DNA of 64,000 nucleotides from Pedosphaera parvula Ellin514 (GTDB taxonomy: Bacteria; Verrucomicrobiota; Verrucomicrobiia; Limisphaerales; Pedosphaeraceae). The position numbers and the translations under genes were made by a program. Below the pieces are notes generated by a model, which worked only from the letters and a program-made list of their open reading frames with translations, was not told the DNA's origin and searched no databases. Location of the stretch: contig NZ_ABOX02000019.1 in the NCBI RefSeq assembly GCF_000172555.1, positions 52,442-116,441 of the forward strand, given 5' to 3'. This document shows positions 1 to 8,537 of this stretch, one piece after another; position 1 is the stretch's first letter, and every line of letters starts with the position of its first letter.

Positions 1-2178
1 CTCGGGACTGATGAGCCAGTGCGCGAGTGTCAGGCGATTCGTTGGTTGGTTTGCAGGAAGCGATGGCAATGCTGCCGGGACGTTGGCATAAACGCGATCG
101 CCGACATTGAGAAAATTGCCGCGCATAAAAATGTGCGTTTCACGCGGGGCTTCGCGCTCCTTCATCACGAGAGTGGTGGGAATCTGCTTCTTGAGTTCAG
201 TCTCCTCCTTGCGCAGGTCGGCCAGTTGTTGTCGAATCACCTTCAATTCGGGTGCATCCACCCTGAAGCGGCTCAGCACCTCTGCCTTCTGCTTTTCATT
301 TCGCTGATCAGGCGCAACCGTAAGGGCGTTCAGCACCGCAACCGGCAACTTGGAGGCTGCGGTTGGATTTACGTTGGTTGTTATGGCCAAGCGGAAACGT
401 CCGATGTTTGCCTCAGGCCATTTCGAAGCATGCCTGAGGGTGATGGTGAGCAGTGTGCCATTGGTAAAATTGATCGGTTTTTCGCATTCGAAATATGCCG
501 CATGTTCAGTCTTGAAGTCTGCATGATCAGCGGAGGTTGGCCAGCCAGCATCAGCTTTGCCATCAAGTAGTGTGGTCAGCTTGCGTCCTTCCGAAGTGTA
601 ATCGGCAATGGCTGTTTTCAGAGTAATTGATTGGGCAGCTTGCGAGTTGTCCCTGGGAGCAGCAGCAACTTCGAAACGATTCAGCACAAAACTGCCGTTC
701 GAACGACGGCCGGAAGATTGATCGGGCAGGCTCGCATCAGGAATAATTTCCAGACGCAAACCAGTGATGTTTCGCAAAACGGTCCCGGCCGTGACCGTGT
801 AAGTATCGTTGGAAGGATTTATGCCGCTCGCAAGCAATGACTTATCCTCGAGCTTTGTAAATTTGGCTCCTCCAGCCGAAGTAAACGAAGTCGGGTCCAG
901 TGTGGCCCATGGAATCGCTTCGGCGAGTTGTCTCTTCTCCCAAACGATCTGCACGGCAGCTAACTCCGGAGTTTCCTTTTTGAATTCAGCATCCAGACGG
1001 GTGGTTTCAGTTTGTATTTCCTTCAACCGGGAGGTTTGCCGGGAGGTGGGAACACTTAGGTCTGGTTCGTCAGCGTTGTTGAAGAAGGCGAATAGCTGGT
1101 AGTATTCCTTCAATGTGAAGGGATCGTATTTATGCGTGTGACATTGAGCGCAAGCCAGTGTCGATCCAAGCCAGACAGTTGATGTGGTGTTCACGCGATC
1201 CACGATGGTTTCAACCCGGGCTTGTTCCTTGTCCACGCCTCCTTCGGTGTTCAACATCGTGTTGCGATGAAAACCGCTGGCGATCTGTTGCTCAATTGTT
1301 GGGTTCGGCAGCATGTCCCCGGCGAGTTGCTCAATGGTGAATTGATCAAACGGAACATCGCGGTTGAAAGCATTGATGACCCAATCGCGATACAGCCACA
1401 TGCTGCGGGCCGGGTCTCTTTCGTAACCGGTGGTGTCGGCATAACGGGCGAGGTCCAGCCAGTGTCGCGCCCACTTCTCTCCATAATGCGGTGTTGCAAG
1501 GAGACGTTCCACCAACTTTTCGTAGGCATCCTTGCTCTTGTCAGCCACGAAGGCGTCCACCTCTTCGATGTCCGGTGGCAACCCGGTCAAATCCAAACTG
1601 AGTCGGCGAATCAAAGTCGCTCGATCTGCTTCGGCGGATGGCTTTAAGTTTTCCTTCTGCAACCGGGCGAGGATAAAATTATCGATTGGGTTTCGCACCC
1701 AGCGGGAGTTTTTGACCTTGGGCGGCTCGGGACGTTTAGGTTTTACGTAAGCCCAATGTTTCTTCGGACCGGTGCTGTTCGCTGGAAAAGAAGCCCCCTG
1801 ATCAATCCACGCTTCGAGCAACCCGATCTGTGTCGGAGTGAGCCGCTCACCTTTTGGGGGCATGATTTCATCTTGGGCAACCAAACCAGCCACACGCAGG
1901 ATCAATTGACTGTCACGACTTTTACCAGCAACAAGCGCGGGCTTGCCGGAATCCCCGCCGCGCAGAACGCTATCCTTGTCGTCCAATCGCAAACCGCTCT
2001 TTTGCTTCTTCGCACTGTGACAATCAAAACAATGTTTTTCCAGGATGGGTTGAATATCGTGAGCGAAATCTACCTTGATGCTGGCGGCAGGTGGCAAGTC
2101 ACTGGCTCCCCTGGCCGAATCAACGGCAAGGCAGATTCCTAACATGTAAAAGATGACAGCTAACGCGCGTCGCCGCAT
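1..2178 (-). CDS. PSCyt1-DUF1549-DUF1553 cytochrome protein, truncated at window edge
   Basis: Reading the minus strand from the ATG at 2178 gives 726 codons without a stop, in frame to base 1, so the C-terminus lies outside the window. A signal peptide (about residues 1-24, MRRRALAVIFYMLGICLAV) precedes a planctomycete-type cytochrome domain with a CFDCH haem site at residues 50-54 and a Met ligand in IMPPKG near 106. A DUF1549/PSCyt2 region follows (about 160-400, RRLSLDLTGLPP, HWLDLARYADT) and carries a second CxxCH, CAQCH, at 343-347. A middle region has no motif I recognise. The last residues (NRLTLAHWLISPE) look like the start of DUF1553/PSD1. The family is typical of Planctomycetes and Verrucomicrobia, is about 1000 residues long when complete, and is exported; its substrate is unknown, and it often sits next to DUF1501 proteins or sulfatases. 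The DUF1553 partner region cannot be checked here. Confidence 0.9.
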   Translation of the reverse strand, partial: MRRRALAVIFYMLGICLAVDSARGASDLPPAASIKVDFAHDIQPILEKHCFDCHSAKKQKSGLRLDDKDSVLRGGDSGKPALVAGKSRDSQLILRVAGLVAQDEIMPPKGERLTPTQIGLLEAWIDQGASFPANSTGPKKHWAYVKPKRPEPPKVKNSRWVRNPIDNFILARLQKENLKPSAEADRATLIRRLSLDLTGLPPDIEEVDAFVADKSKDAYEKLVERLLATPHYGEKWARHWLDLARYADTTGYERDPARSMWLYRDWVINAFNRDVPFDQFTIEQLAGDMLPNPTIEQQIASGFHRNTMLNTEGGVDKEQARVETIVDRVNTTSTVWLGSTLACAQCHTHKYDPFTLKEYYQLFAFFNNADEPDLSVPTSRQTSRLKEIQTETTRLDAEFKKETPELAAVQIVWEKRQLAEAIPWATLDPTSFTSAGGAKFTKLEDKSLLASGINPSNDTYTVTAGTVLRNITGLRLEIIPDASLPDQSSGRRSNGSFVLNRFEVAAAPRDNSQAAQSITLKTAIADYTSEGRKLTTLLDGKADAGWPTSADHADFKTEHAAYFECEKPINFTNGTLLTITLRHASKWPEANIGRFRLAITTNVNPTAASKLPVAVLNALTVAPDQRNEKQKAEVLSRFRVDAPELKVIRQQLADLRKEETELKKQIPTTLVMKEREAPRETHIFMRGNFLNVGDRVYANVPAALPSLPANQPTNRLTLAHWLISPE

Positions 2179-2299
2179 AAACTCAGGAGTCCGAGTGAAG
2201 ATAGGACGCCTCGCAACGTTTGTGAATTCGACAGGGCTGAGCACATGACTATTCTTTTTGCCAGAAGAGCTTTAGCAAGCTTTGTTTTTGGACTTTGTC

Positions 2300-3883
2300 T
2301 TAAGGCTGAGGGGTTGGCAACGGCGGAGGAGATTGCTGGCCCAATGCCGGTAAAAAAACCGTATCCGGTGTTTTGACCAAGTAACGGTGGGTGGCCAGAT
2401 TTCTAAACTCAGACCGGAGCTTCTGGGATGAGTAAATAATCCAGAAAATGGGCCAGCCTACGAAAAACACGACTCCAAAACACCAGAACATAACGGAAAT
2501 CAACGGGAGCAGCAGAATGAAACCGATGGTCTTTAAAATGGCTGTGGTTTCGTTTTTGGAGGAGAGACCAAACCACATGCCGCTCCAACACAGTGCGAAG
2601 ATGTCGAGAGTGAAGATGGCAAGATATGCGAGACCGAAGAACAGCGAGAAACCAAGGGATTCCAAGCGGAAATTATTGTCAACCACGGCAATTCCGAGGA
2701 GCAGGCCTCCAATCTCAATTACCAGGATCAAAAGAATGGGGAAGAGGAAAGAGCATTTCAAGGCAAGGACCTGGCCGCGAATTATTTCATCAACCGTCAA
2801 TGGGGTTGAAAGAAGCATTTCGAGGGCATTATTCTGGCGGGCTTCGGCAAGACAATGACACGACTGGACGGCGACCCACATCTTCAACAAAAAGTTGATG
2901 GCCACAGTGCAGCTCACGTAGGCGGTCATCCAGTTGAGACTGCCGACCCAGATGAAAAGGGCGTGTAATAGAATGATGGCAAGTGCAACGAGATAGAGGG
3001 CCAATCCCTGGCCTGTGTTGCGAGCAGCCAGCCAAAACGCAGGATTTATGTTTAACAGGCGGGTTCGAAGTTCTGCTCTTTTCGCGGGTTTGCCACGCCT
3101 TCCTTGCAGTGCACGTTTCCACCAGCTTGACAGAGAGCTGGTGGAAAAATCTTTCTGAAAACGATTAGGCAAAACCAGCGATGCCCAGATGAGCAAAGCC
3201 CAGCTTAACCCGTGCATGATCAGTATGGAATTCCAGTAACCGGAGGGAGCGTATTTAAAAACGGCATCAAAGGCGGTTCTATAGGCAAACGCGGGACTGA
3301 CTGGATGGAGACTGGGTTGGCCAGTTAAAAAGGGACCTATTGTCAGGATGACTATAAACACCAGGGTGGTTCCAAGCGCTTGTCTTTCTACCCGGTTATA
3401 TGCCGAGGCCCAGATTCCGATGCACAAGGAAAGAAACAGGATGCTCAGCAGGGCGAGAGACATGCGCCAAAATTCCACCGGTGTCACCCCGCCCATCAGC
3501 AGTGAAAGCGCCAGGATGGGCAGGACTGCGAGGAGGGAATAGATTGCATTGAGGGAAGTCGCGGCGAGCTTTCCCAATACCACATCATAGCCACGCAGAT
3601 CGGTCAAGAACAGCAGGCCGAGCGTTCCTTCACGTCGCTCGGAGCTAAGGCAATCCGCAGTTCTGCGTGCACCTTCGATAAAGCAAAGCAACATGGTCAG
3701 GTACGAAAGTGTGTGGAACATGGCTTTCCCGACCTGCGAATGAAATGAACTCAATACGCCGAATACCAACATGGCCATCGCGACGACGGTCAACGCCCCG
3801 GCTGCGATGGCGCGAATCCAATACGTGCTGCGCAGCCGCGATGCAACACGTAGTTCGCGTTCGACTAGTGGCAAAAATGTCAT
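2300..3883 (-). CDS. ABC-2 type transporter permease
   Basis: This 527-residue protein is strongly hydrophobic, with roughly a dozen predicted membrane segments in two halves (about 20-240 and 290-490). The N-terminus (FLPLVERELRVASRLR) and the stretch LSSERREGTLGLLFLTDLRG are the signature of ABC-2 permeases that follow the first two helices; the second half repeats it in weaker form (LAEARQNNALEMLLSTPLT). A soluble stretch of about 50 residues rich in Arg and Lys separates the halves. The C-terminus is proline-rich (QSPPPLPTPQP). No ATP-binding subunit lies beside it, so its partner must be encoded elsewhere. It is 45 bases downstream of pabB on the same strand and could be read through from it. 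The exported substrate cannot be inferred. Confidence 0.8.
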   Translation of the reverse strand: MTFLPLVERELRVASRLRSTYWIRAIAAGALTVVAMAMLVFGVLSSFHSQVGKAMFHTLSYLTMLLCFIEGARRTADCLSSERREGTLGLLFLTDLRGYDVVLGKLAATSLNAIYSLLAVLPILALSLLMGGVTPVEFWRMSLALLSILFLSLCIGIWASAYNRVERQALGTTLVFIVILTIGPFLTGQPSLHPVSPAFAYRTAFDAVFKYAPSGYWNSILIMHGLSWALLIWASLVLPNRFQKDFSTSSLSSWWKRALQGRRGKPAKRAELRTRLLNINPAFWLAARNTGQGLALYLVALAIILLHALFIWVGSLNWMTAYVSCTVAINFLLKMWVAVQSCHCLAEARQNNALEMLLSTPLTVDEIIRGQVLALKCSFLFPILLILVIEIGGLLLGIAVVDNNFRLESLGFSLFFGLAYLAIFTLDIFALCWSGMWFGLSSKNETTAILKTIGFILLLPLISVMFWCFGVVFFVGWPIFWIIYSSQKLRSEFRNLATHRYLVKTPDTVFLPALGQQSPPPLPTPQP

Positions 3884-3928
3884 GTTAAAGGGAACCGCTC
3901 ATCAACCTGGCACGCAGAAGGTAGCAAA

Positions 3929-5365
3929 TCAGGAGGCGCTTTGGGGAGAAAATTCTGCCTGGCCCTGCAAGTCGAGCGCGGATAGGAACCCGCGAGCTTT
4001 GGCGATGGTTTCGTCATACTCGGCGGCCGGGTTGGAATCTGCGACAATGCCCGCGCCTACATTGAACCAGGCAACATCATTTTTGCGAATGGCAGTTCGG
4101 ATGGCGATATTCAATTGGCTCTCTCGATTGAAGCCCAGATAACCGATCGAACCGGTATAAGGACCGCGGGTGATTGGTTCCAGTTCATCAATGATTTCCA
4201 TCGCGCGAATTTTTGGGGCGCCCGTGATGCTCCCGCCTGGAAAGCATGAGGCAAAGGCAGCGAAATGCGTCACATCCGGTCGAAGACGACCCTCCACCGT
4301 GGATACGAGATGTTGCACCTGAGGATAGCGTTCGAGGCGGACCAGTTCAGGGACGCGCACAGATCCGTATTCACAAACGCGGCCAAGATCGTTCCGCAAC
4401 AGGTCGGTAATCATGACCAACTCGGCCATCTCCTTGGGACTGGTTTGCAGTTCGTAGGTCAGACGCGCATCCTGGTCGGGATCGGCAGAGCGCGGACGCG
4501 TGCCTTTGATGGGACGTGTCAGGATGTGCGAACCACTCAGACGCAGAAACAATTCAGGTGACGAAGAGGCAATTTGGAAATCATCGCAATCCAGATAGGC
4601 AGAAAATGGAGCCGGTGAAACCGCGGCCAGTCGCTGGAACAATTTCCAACCGGAATACGGGCAGGGGGCGGATAAACGGTGCGAGAGGTTCACCTGGTAG
4701 ATATCACCAGCGTGAATGTATTCCCGGACGCGCTGGACGCGGGAAATGAAATCTGCACGGGATAGATTGGAAGAAATGGTCTGGTCCGCTGATTCTTGTG
4801 CAGTGCTGCCAATTTGCTCGGAAGGCGTGCTGGTGAGCAGTTGTCGCCAGAACTCCAGTTGGTTGCGAGCTTGAGTTTCGTGGCGGGAGCCGTCGAGCTT
4901 CAGACCGGTGGAAACAATCCATGTCTTGGACAATCGATGATCAAAAACGACGAGACTATCGTAGAAACCCACGTGGCAATCCGGCAGTTCCTGTTCATTC
5001 ACTGCACGACGGGGAAGCTTTGGTTCAACAAAGTTTTTCAGGTCATAACCCCAATAGCCAAAGCAGCCGCCGAGCGGAAATGGCAAGTCTACTTCATCCA
5101 GAAGTTCATAGCGGGCCATGAGACCATCGAGAACATGCCACGGATTGCCGAATTGCACGTGGGTTGCTCCAGCGAAGATCAATTCACAACGAGAGCCGAA
5201 CGAGCGAACAGTCAGAAAAGGTCTTGCTGCAATGAACGAGTAACGCGCTTGAGTCGAATCAAACAATGCGCTCCGCAGCAGCACAATCCCGGGCTCGCCC
5301 TGGAGTTGCTCAACAAGCGACTCCGGCGTATGCGCGGTGGTTATTTCATGGATGAGTGGACGCAT
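3929..5365 (-). CDS. pabB: Aminodeoxychorismate synthase component I
   Basis: This 478-residue chorismate-binding enzyme aminates chorismate to 4-amino-4-deoxychorismate, the first step of p-aminobenzoate and folate synthesis. An N-terminal anthranilate-synthase-I-like region (1-170, with GGCFGYWGYDL) is followed by the chorismate-binding domain. Visible motifs are GDIYQVNLSHR, SSSPELFLR, TRPIKGTRPR, the catalytic region ELVMITDLLRNDLGRVC and FPGGSITGAPKIRAMEIIDE. The PIKGT motif, with the Lys that PabB uses, favours pabB over trpE. Its ATG lies 11 bases after the stop of the M16 peptidase gene, suggesting translational coupling. No pabA amidotransferase or pabC lyase is in the window; glutamine amidotransfer probably depends on a trpG/pabA elsewhere. 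Confidence 0.92.
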   Translation of the reverse strand: MRPLIHEITTAHTPESLVEQLQGEPGIVLLRSALFDSTQARYSFIAARPFLTVRSFGSRCELIFAGATHVQFGNPWHVLDGLMARYELLDEVDLPFPLGGCFGYWGYDLKNFVEPKLPRRAVNEQELPDCHVGFYDSLVVFDHRLSKTWIVSTGLKLDGSRHETQARNQLEFWRQLLTSTPSEQIGSTAQESADQTISSNLSRADFISRVQRVREYIHAGDIYQVNLSHRLSAPCPYSGWKLFQRLAAVSPAPFSAYLDCDDFQIASSSPELFLRLSGSHILTRPIKGTRPRSADPDQDARLTYELQTSPKEMAELVMITDLLRNDLGRVCEYGSVRVPELVRLERYPQVQHLVSTVEGRLRPDVTHFAAFASCFPGGSITGAPKIRAMEIIDELEPITRGPYTGSIGYLGFNRESQLNIAIRTAIRKNDVAWFNVGAGIVADSNPAAEYDETIAKARGFLSALDLQGQAEFSPQSAS

Positions 5366-5376
5366 TTAACTGGAAA

Positions 5377-6651
5377 TTACATGCTCAGCAATTTGTGAAG
5401 CGCCTTGTCATTCTTCAACGGACTTACCAAGGCCAGGTTCAGGTGCTCCGGACGTAAGAACTCGCGGGCAACGGCACGGACTTCCGCTGGTGTGACCTGG
5501 CTGACACGACGTTTCATTTCCTGAGGTGACATGATTTTGCCATAACCCAGGAATTGTTCTCCCAGCCACATCATCCGATTATCGGTGCTTTCGAGACCGA
5601 GGTCAATTTGGCCAATGATGTAGTCGCGGGCGCGGCGGAACTCGGCCTGACCGGGAGCAGTGTCAGTCAATCGCTTCAGCTCGTGGATAATGAGTTTAAG
5701 AGCTTTATTCAGGTTTTTAAGATCCAGTCCCGCAGAGATGGTGATGGTGCCGGTATCCTCGAAATAGCTGGGGGAACTGTAAACGGAGTAGGCAAGGCCG
5801 AGATCCTCGCGCAAAACCTGGAAAAGGCGCGAACTCATGTTTTCTCCAAGAATAGTGTTGAGGAGGCGCAAAGCATGGCGTCGAGGGTCATGACGGGAGC
5901 AGGTGCTGATGCCGAGCGCAATCTGTGTCTGCTCGGTTTCCTTGGTGTGCAGCCGGATGCGCGGGGCCTGCTGGTCTTCGATGACCGGAACAAATTTGGG
6001 ATGCGGGCCTTGGGGAAAGCGTGGAGCGATTCGTGAGACGGCTTTAACGATCTGCTTGTGCTTAAGCCGCCCCGCTGCAGCTATAACGGTGCGATTCGCG
6101 ACGTAATTGCGTTTTAAATAATCAATAACGAGTGGGCGCGAAAGTCCGTCGAGAGTTTTTTCGGTGCCGGTAAGCGGGCGTCCCAACGGTTGACCCGGCC
6201 AATGAGTTTCGTTGAGCAATTCCTGGACGAGATGCTGCGGTTGGTCCAAATACATGGCCAACTCCTCCTTGATCACGCCTCGTTCCTTGTTGATATCCTC
6301 AGGGTCAAACCTGGAATTGAGGAACATATCGACGAGGACATCCAGCAAATCGTCAAAATGATCGTAACGCGCCCTGGAATGATAGCAGGTGACTTCTTCA
6401 CTCGTAAACGCGTTCATGTAACCGCCAATTCCCTCGACATCCTCTGAAATATCCCGGGCGGTGCGTTTTTTGGTGCCTTTGAAGAGCAGATGCTCGATGA
6501 AATGACAAACACCGTTTAGTTCTGCCGGTTCATAACGCCCACCGACGCCTACCCACAGGCCCAGGCTGACACTGGTCATATAGGGCATTTCGGCGGTGAC
6601 TACTGTAAGACCATTCTTTAGCTGTGTGACTTGATACATTTTTAAAGCCAA
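5377..6651 (-). CDS. M16 family zinc metallopeptidase
   Basis: This 424-residue protein is of the length of bacterial pitrilysin/processing-peptidase-like proteases (PqqL/YmxG group). The inverted zinc motif HFIEHLLFKGT (HxxEH) is near residue 51, and the third ligand Glu is expected about 75 residues later in the NKERGVIKEELAMY stretch. Two M16 halves are visible: the N-terminal catalytic half (1-220) and the C-terminal inactive half, which contains LNTILGENMSSRLFQVLREDLGLAYSVYS split over 260-300. There is no signal peptide, so it probably acts in the cytoplasm. It precedes pabB by 11 bases, but the pairing gives no clear functional link. Substrate is unknown. Confidence 0.9.
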   Translation of the reverse strand: MALKMYQVTQLKNGLTVVTAEMPYMTSVSLGLWVGVGGRYEPAELNGVCHFIEHLLFKGTKKRTARDISEDVEGIGGYMNAFTSEEVTCYHSRARYDHFDDLLDVLVDMFLNSRFDPEDINKERGVIKEELAMYLDQPQHLVQELLNETHWPGQPLGRPLTGTEKTLDGLSRPLVIDYLKRNYVANRTVIAAAGRLKHKQIVKAVSRIAPRFPQGPHPKFVPVIEDQQAPRIRLHTKETEQTQIALGISTCSRHDPRRHALRLLNTILGENMSSRLFQVLREDLGLAYSVYSSPSYFEDTGTITISAGLDLKNLNKALKLIIHELKRLTDTAPGQAEFRRARDYIIGQIDLGLESTDNRMMWLGEQFLGYGKIMSPQEMKRRVSQVTPAEVRAVAREFLRPEHLNLALVSPLKNDKALHKLLSM

Positions 6652-6745
6652 TTCTCAAATTTCCAATTTCAAATTATCAGGCCATCACATTCAATGGTGC
6701 GGCCAGGATTTGCAAGTGATTGAAATAATAAACACCTCGACCAAA

Positions 6746-7429
6746 CTATGAAAATGCCCTGGGAACGACTTCGGGTGGGCCGACTTGATTTTTGTAATCA
6801 AGAATGACATCGATGGCCTCCTGGGGATCGTCGGTGACCCGGAAGAGCTCCATATCGCCTTCGCTGATGAATTTGCCGGCATCCAAAGTGGCTCGCATCC
6901 ACTTGATGAGCCCGGTCCAATAGGTCTTGCCAAAGAGTATTAGAGGAAAGCGCGGAATGCGCCGGGTTTGTACGAGTGTCAGCACTTCAAAGAATTCGTC
7001 GAGGGTGCCAAAGCCTCCGGGCATGAAAACGAAGCCGAGGGAGTACTTCACGAAACAAACTTTGCGTGCGAAGAAGTAATGGAAATTGATGGGAATATTA
7101 GTGTAGAGATTACCTTTTTGTTCGAGGGGCAGTTCGATGTTGAGGCCAATGGATTTGCCATGAGCCCTGGATGCGCCTCGGTTGGCGGCTGCCATGATGC
7201 CAGGGCCTCCACCGGTGATTACAGCAAGGTTGTGTTTGGCCAATCCCCGAGCCAGGGTGACCGTGGCTTGATAATAAGGATTCCTGGCTGGCGTTCGGGC
7301 AGAGCCAAATATGGTTACCCCCGGCCCCACCTGAGAAAGGGTTTCAAATGAATCCACGAACTCCGCCATGATGCGAAAGATGCGCCACGGATCTTCCTTA
7401 ATAAAGGTAAGGGTCGTACTGTTTTCCAT
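6746..7429 (-). CDS. TIGR00730 Rossmann-fold protein (LOG family)
   Basis: This 227-residue protein belongs to the lysine-decarboxylase-like LOG family, whose characterised members are nucleoside 5'-monophosphate phosphoribohydrolases that release cytokinin bases or free purine/pyrimidine bases. It has the family motifs GGGPGIMAAANRGA (about 92-105) and PGGFGTLDEFFEVL (about 153-166, PGGxGTxxE). A Rossmann beginning (GVTIFGSARTP) lies near residue 37. It starts with ATG at 7429 and faces the ribokinase gene divergently across a 133-base gap. Ribose-5-phosphate made by such an enzyme and ribose phosphorylation by the neighbour may be metabolically related, but this is only suggested by position. 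Confidence 0.88.
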   Translation of the reverse strand: MENSTTLTFIKEDPWRIFRIMAEFVDSFETLSQVGPGVTIFGSARTPARNPYYQATVTLARGLAKHNLAVITGGGPGIMAAANRGASRAHGKSIGLNIELPLEQKGNLYTNIPINFHYFFARKVCFVKYSLGFVFMPGGFGTLDEFFEVLTLVQTRRIPRFPLILFGKTYWTGLIKWMRATLDAGKFISEGDMELFRVTDDPQEAIDVILDYKNQVGPPEVVPRAFS

Positions 7430-7562
7430 AAGACTACTACATTAGGGATGATGGCGAGTCGTCGCAGCTAAAATGTTGCATGCGAAGCAAATGAACTTCA
7501 TCTTCACCAAAAAACTGTAACACAGGAACGGCCTTTGAAAGGCGGTCAACCCAGGAATTCCA

Positions 7563-8510
7563 ATGAGCAAACCAGGTGCAAAGGTGGTAGTGGTTGGATC
7601 ACTTAATGTGGATTATATCGCGTTGGTCGAACAGCTTCCATCTGCTGGCGAAACGGTTCCGGCAACTGAATTGATCAAGCGATTTGGTGGAAAAGGTGCG
7701 AACCAGGCCGTGGCGGCTGCGCGACAGGGCGCGAGTGTAAGCCTGATCGGTTGTGTCGGAGAGGACGACGAGGGCAGGGTGTATTGCGAATCTCTGGCAG
7801 CAGAAGGAATCGAGGTAACGGGAATTTCAACAACGCTTAAGTCTTTGACTGGCACGGCGCTCATCGCAGTTGATTCAGCTGCAGAGAATACGATCATTGT
7901 CGCAGCAGGAGCCAACGGAGAGTTGAAGCGCGCGGCTATAAAAGCACAACAGCAGCGGATTCAATCCGCGAATGCTTTGCTTTTGCAGCAGGAAATTCCG
8001 CTGGAGTCAGTCGTTGAAGCCGTACGCATTGCCAATCGTGCCCGTGTTCCCGTGGTGTTCAATCCATCACCTCTGCGCGAAGGTTTTCCCTGGGGCAAAT
8101 ATCACATTGAGACTTTGATTGTGAATGCCGGAGAAGCGGAGTCGATATTCCGGCTAAACATTAAAAATATTGCCAGGAACATTCCTACATGGCGACGTGC
8201 GCTGTTGAAACGTGCAGTCGGGCAACTGATCATTACACGCGGGGCGAAAGCCACCCTCTATGTAAACGCGAACGAACTTGAAGAAATTCCAACGCTGCAA
8301 GTCAGACCGGTTGATACCGTTGGAGCGGGAGATGCCTTTGCTGGCGCATTTACGGCTCATTCGGCAGGCGGAGCGGAAATAATCAGTGCGATTCAGCGTG
8401 CAAATTGTGTCGGTGCTCTCGCAACTTTAAAGCAAGGAGCACAGGAAGCCATTCCAAGCCTGAGAGCAACAGAAATGGCTTTTCGCACAGTGAGGCGGCT
8501 CTGCAAGTAG
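7563..8510 (+). CDS. rbsK: Ribokinase (PfkB family)
   Basis: This 315-residue PfkB-family sugar kinase phosphorylates ribose at O5 with ATP. The N-terminal signature GGKGANQAVAAARQGA (about 42-57) and the C-terminal PfkB signature DTVGAGDAFAGAF (about 250-262, with the catalytic Asp in GAGD) are both clear. SLNVDY near residue 14 binds sugar. The ATG at 7563 follows an AGGA ribosome-binding site by six bases. No ribose transporter or rbsD is adjacent, so ribose may come from nucleoside breakdown. Another PfkB substrate (adenosine, deoxyribose) cannot be excluded, but the GGKGANQA motif is ribokinase-like. Confidence 0.9.
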   Translation: MSKPGAKVVVVGSLNVDYIALVEQLPSAGETVPATELIKRFGGKGANQAVAAARQGASVSLIGCVGEDDEGRVYCESLAAEGIEVTGISTTLKSLTGTALIAVDSAAENTIIVAAGANGELKRAAIKAQQQRIQSANALLLQQEIPLESVVEAVRIANRARVPVVFNPSPLREGFPWGKYHIETLIVNAGEAESIFRLNIKNIARNIPTWRRALLKRAVGQLIITRGAKATLYVNANELEEIPTLQVRPVDTVGAGDAFAGAFTAHSAGGAEIISAIQRANCVGALATLKQGAQEAIPSLRATEMAFRTVRRLCK

Positions 8511-8537
8511 CGGATTAATCAGACTGAAGTGCGAGGA

